This document shows, in pieces, positions 61,196-64,000 of a stretch of 64,000 nucleotides of DNA (within the stretch, counting starts at the first letter, position 1; every line of letters begins with the position of its first letter). This DNA is from Mermis nigrescens (Eukaryota; Nematoda; Enoplea; Mermithida; Mermithidae), in the NCBI GenBank assembly GCA_036768485.1, contig JAVLUZ010000829.1, forward strand, positions 1-64,000. Direction: 5' to 3'. Position numbers and translations under genes: made by a program. The notes below the pieces were generated by a model that saw nothing but the letters and a program-made list of their open reading frames with translations, was not told where the DNA came from and searched no databases.

Positions 61196-61400
61196 GTATC
61201 CAGGTGAGCAGTATCGAAATTCTAAGGGAGAGGCTGTAAACTTTTCAAAGGTCAAAGAATGGTCTTAAAAATGGTGTTATGGAAAAAGACATCGTTTTTC
61301 GGCGTTTCTCATCAAGCTCTATCCATTGGCATTAAAAAATCGCGAAAGAAAACAAAAAAATTTCCAAAAATATAATTCTGGGGGATAGTGAGATTTTCAA
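61196..61400 (+). mobile_element. Repeat E, copy 3 (truncated or diverged)
   Basis: Matches E in order: CCAGGTGAGCAG, TTTTCAAAGGTCAAAGAATG, GTCTTAAAAATGGTGTT, TTTCGGCGTTTCTCATCAAG, CTCTATCCATTGGCATTAAA, AATTCTGGGGGATAG. The CACGCCCAGG end is missing, so the copy is incomplete on its right. It sits just upstream of the hAT transposase relic. Confidence 0.68.
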
Positions 61401-61454
61401 ATACTAGAAGAAAAGAAAAAGTACATTTCCTTTGCTGAATAAAGTGGCAAGGCA

Positions 61455-61643
61455 ATGCGCATTAAGCAATCCCAGTCCTCAGCTCCATGTGGACGCGTTT
61501 TCAGCCGGGCGAGTTTGATTTTGGAGAAAAACCGTCACAATTTAAGTGATAAACAAATGGAAAAAGGTATTTTTTTAAATTTGATTCCGATTTATTTTTC
61601 AGTGATACGATTGATATATGATTGTTGTTTGTTAACTGAATAA
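61455..61643 (+). pseudogene. hAT transposase C-terminal (dimerisation region) relic
   Basis: A 62-codon frame with SSAPCGRVFSRAS at residues 8-20 followed by a basic/amphipathic stretch LILEKNRHNLSDKQMEK and FLN. hAT transposases end in a dimerisation region whose signature is S-S-x-P-x-E-R-x-F-S-x-A-G, then an R-x-x-L helix and a hydrophobic FL-N. Here the usual Glu after the Cys is Gly and the final Gly of the signature is Ser, so it is probably decayed. A stop codon upstream (61440-61442) leaves only the last part of the transposase, and the catalytic D-D-E region is absent. The tail after FLN is hydrophobic and not typical. Confidence 0.72.
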
Positions 61644-61840
61644 ATACATTGATAAAGTTTGTAGCAAACTGGATAAAATTTGATAAGAAATAAAATCAAC
61701 ATAAAGGACTGTGGTCCGGACCAGTCTTTTTTAAAGGATCACAGTTCGGACCATAGTCCGGTAGTCTTTAAAATTGGGTTTGTAGTCCGGACTATAGTCC
61801 GGAAGTCTTTTTCCGGACTTTTGCCAACGCTACGCAGAAG

Positions 61841-61906
61841 CCATGAATGTGCTGAACAGTTAGACTTCCCCTAATCAACGCAAAAATTGAAGTATACTCT
61901 GCAGCC
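61841..61906 (+). mobile_element. Terminal repeat of element T, right piece after hAT insertion
   Basis: CTAATCAACGCAAAAATTGA followed by AGTATACTCTGCAGCC matches the inner end of the T terminal repeat (57740-57773). Together with 55657-55765 it makes one terminal repeat. The internal part of this T copy would follow at 61907 but does not resemble the interior at 57774-58182, and its opposite end is not in the window. Confidence 0.7.
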
Positions 61907-62389
61907 TATGCGCGTTTCTCCAGATTTTCCGTAGTAATTTCGATTACGATTTCTTTGATTGTCTTAAATGCATCGATGTTTGCTCTTTCATTCAATTGAC
62001 TTGCAAAGTCTCTCCTACAATCTGTTTTATTCATCATTTTGTTCATTTGAGAGCTTTTTCATTGAGCTTTTTAAGGCTACAGTATGCCTACTAAGTGATT
62101 CACTGTAACTCGGCAGAAAAATTGAGTTGGGGCAAGCAGCTGTCATTCTTTCATTTTTAATGCAACTACTAGCAAATGGGGCGCTTCGCTGCCCCATCTG
62201 CTAGAGTTTTTGTAAACAAATAATATCTTAACCACTAATTAGTATAAAAAATGGAATGACTCTGCAATGGATCGGCGAGCGGTTTTTATATTTTTTATAT
62301 CTAGCTGAGCTGCCCGGCGTTGCCCTGGCCGAACTTAGGCCTGATAGCGGTATGGGATTGAGATGTCTCTTGTATTTTTTATTTTTCGG
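61907..62389. other. AT-rich spacer with one strong hairpin
   Basis: CTAGCAAATGGGGCGC and GCCCCATCTGCTAG (62169-62203) form a near-perfect stem with a TTC-type loop. Around 62308-62325 the words CTGAGCTGCCCGGCGTTGCC resemble the end of a dispersed repeat that I recall from several invertebrate genomes. No gene is supported. Confidence 0.45.
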
Positions 62390-62840
62390 GACTTTTGATG
62401 TTTTTGGGATATTTCTAAAAAAATTGTTGGTAAAAAGATATCGTATTTTTTAAATTTTTTAAAACTGCCTTTTGTCAACCATTTCTTTGATTAAATCCAT
62501 ATTTCTGACGTTATAGAATGGTTCTGAGAATTCTTTATCATAAATCATATTTTTGATGTTCTGGGATGTTCTGGAAATTATACCATTAGATGGTTTGGGA
62601 TCTTTAAAAATTTTGTTTGATCATAACCATATTTTTAACGTTTTGGAATATTAAAAAATTTTTTTGGTCCAAAACCATACTTTTGATGTTTTTGGAGGTT
62701 TAAAAATTTTTTTGGTCAAAACCATATTTTTGATGTTTTGAGGTGTTTAAAAAATTTTTTTGGTCAAAACCATTTTTTTATGTTTTGGGATGTTTAAAGA
62801 TTTTTTGGTGCAAACCATATTTTTGATGTTTTGGGACACC
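62390..62840. repeat. Degenerate ~47-bp AT-rich tandem repeat
   Basis: Units of the form AACCATATTTTTGATGTTTT, GGGATGTTTAAAAATTTTTT, GGTCAA repeat with ACC at 62674, 62721, 62769 and 62814 (45-48 bp apart), with more diverged copies to the left. Confidence 0.75.
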
Positions 62841-62861
62841 AATCTTGCAGCACAGGATATG

Positions 62862-63077
62862 TTATAGCACTGGGTATGGTATATCACGTCCTATATTGTA
62901 GCATGGGGTATTTTATATCACGTCCTATCCTGTAACACTGGGTATGTTATATCACGTCCTATCTTATAGCATGGGGCATGTTATATCACGTCCTATTGTA
63001 TAGCATGGGGTATGTTACATCACGTCCTATTGTATAGCATTGAGTATGTTGTATCACGTCCTATCTTATAGCGTCGG
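62862..63077. repeat. 34-bp minisatellite, about six copies
   Basis: ATCACGTCCTAT recurs at 62883, 62917, 62951, 62985, 63019 and 63053, exactly 34 bp apart. The unit is approximately TATGTTATATCACGTCCTAT followed by CTTATAGCATGGGG. Confidence 0.92.
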
Positions 63078-63924
63078 GTTCAACTTTGTACAATGGTCAA
63101 CTTTGCCCTCATTGTAAACAAATGCAAAAACTTGCATATTAAATTAGCCGCTAGAAGCAAAAAGATTTGGATTTGTATTTTCCAAAGCCGCACGTTTGCT
63201 GCTTTCGATTGCTTCGCATTAAATTTCACGCGCGCTGGTTTACAAGGTCAAAAATTTTGACTTGGTGCAAGCTCTTTTTCAGTGATTAATCATGTTTATA
63301 AGTACCCGTACGTGATTTCCTTTCAGCCCGTCTCATACATGTTTTATGATGCCAGATCGTATATTTGAAGTAGCGAATATGGAATCAGCGGTCCCAGAAA
63401 CCCCAGGGGCCAAAGTTTGGAAGCAACAGTCAATCTGTGCTTCTGCAAAAAGACAAAAACCTAAATTTTACGCTATGCATAGGGTATCTTTGGGCTCCCG
63501 TATCTCAGAAACCAATCGTGAATTTTCTTCAAATTCTACTGTAAGGTCAGTCATAAGATATCCAAGAATTGGTGAAAACTTTAGAAAAATTTATCCGCTG
63601 CGATGCGAGATATTTGATAAAATACACTTGTAAATCACGTTTTTCTTACGGCATCACATCAGTTTACACTGTAGTGTAAAGTGGTTTACACCAGTCGATA
63701 GCGCATAAAAAGTTGATCTAGGGTGGCTTTAAAATTTTACTCAGCGGCAATTGCATAAGCGGCTAGAGCTACCAAAACCTTTTACATAAAGCCGTAGTTT
63801 CCGGGTTTCAGGAGTCCGATCGAGCCATTTTAATCAAAAAATTGTAATTAGCGCCCGAAAATAACCATCGAGTGAAAATATAAGTATCACAAAATTATTC
63901 AGTAAAAACTTTTTTGCCTCACAG
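63078..63924. other. Spacer, no gene supported
   Basis: A 95-codon plus-strand frame (63346-63633) starts ATGATGCCAG and encodes a basic, Ser-rich peptide without a motif that I recognise; it is too short and isolated to call a gene. Around 63664-63699 the words TTTACACTGTAGTGTAAA form a perfect palindrome that recalls the 58.5-61 kb tandem motif. Confidence 0.35.
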
Positions 63925-63943
63925 ACACACACACACACACACA
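63925..63943. repeat. (AC)n microsatellite
   Basis: Nine and a half AC dinucleotides in a row after CACAG. Confidence 0.9.
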
Positions 63944-64000
63944 ACTCGAAATTAATATTATAGATACCGTCCATATAAACTTACATAGTTCAAGCAAGCA

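Larger units (their letters stand above)
55774..61832 (+). mobile_element. hAT element (6.06 kb), nested and degenerate
   Basis: The left end TAGCGTTGGCAAAAGTC and the right end GACTTTTGCCAACGCTA are perfect 17-bp inverted repeats. They are flanked by the identical 8-bp duplication CGCAGAAG (55766-55773, 61833-61840), the size made by hAT transposases. Next to each end is a subterminal region (to about 55965; from about 61708) dense in GGACT/AGTCC words and palindromes such as CCGGACTATAGTCCGG. A transposase C-terminal relic lies at 61455-61643, near the right end and in plus orientation, as expected for a hAT 3' end. The rest of the interior is filled with later insertions (56234-57326, 57602-58353) and tandem DNA. 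The element interrupts a terminal repeat of element T. Confidence 0.82.

Noticed and set aside
63346..63633. 95-codon frame as a gene
   Set aside because: No motif, no supporting neighbours and a short length in AT-rich DNA; noted only in the spacer entry.

Overview
The window is repeat-dominated, AT-rich eukaryotic DNA, most likely from an animal. The evidence is kilobase-scale satellite arrays, nested DNA transposons of metazoan type (hAT, PIF/Harbinger-like, foldback-like), intron-scale spacing without operons, and one exon-like fragment resembling a zona pellucida (ZP) domain. ZP proteins of that form (cuticlin-like) are common in nematodes and arthropods, so an ecdysozoan is my best guess. 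I cannot name the species. I see no intact protein-coding gene, tRNA, rRNA or CRISPR array.

Layout. (1) 1-13116: a head-to-tail satellite with a 479-480 bp monomer, 27 full copies plus a truncated one. (2) 13117-38928: a second, unrelated satellite with a ~293-294 bp monomer, about 90 monomers, interrupted by an 879-base assembly gap (38002-38880). Much of it is built from an ~802 bp higher-order unit containing a rearranged monomer. (3) 38952-42696 and 47625-51374: two ~99.6% identical direct copies of a 3.75 kb block. Each carries a foldback-like element with a 9-bp target duplication, a Harbinger-like transposase N-terminal fragment, a short hAT-type MITE and a GC-rich palindromic minisatellite. 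(4) 42697-47624: the spacer between the copies, with a ZP-like exon remnant, an element with ~440 bp inverted arms, and GGCGC-palindrome-bearing tandem DNA. (5) 51832-54118: an inverted partial copy of part of the block, split by a 1.96 kb element whose inverted ends are tandem 14/15-bp GC-rich units. The two uninterrupted copies supply the empty site. (6) 55657-61906: a nest in which a 6.06 kb hAT element (8-bp target duplication CGCAGAAG, matching ends, transposase C-terminal relic) sits inside a copy of another inverted-repeat element and has itself received at least two more elements and degenerate tandem DNA. (7) 61907-64000: AT-rich DNA with two minisatellites and a CA microsatellite.

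Nothing here behaves as a set of cooperating genes. What the window shows is a chronology of amplification: satellite homogenisation with a quantised higher-order pattern, block duplication after transposon insertion, and several layers of insertion that can be ordered from target duplications and empty sites. The recurring theme is long inverted-repeat elements whose ends are built of tandem subrepeats. I find three such elements in 25 kb, with no sequence similarity between their subrepeats and no recognisable transposase. All calls were made by eye from the sequence; family assignments were not checked against a database.
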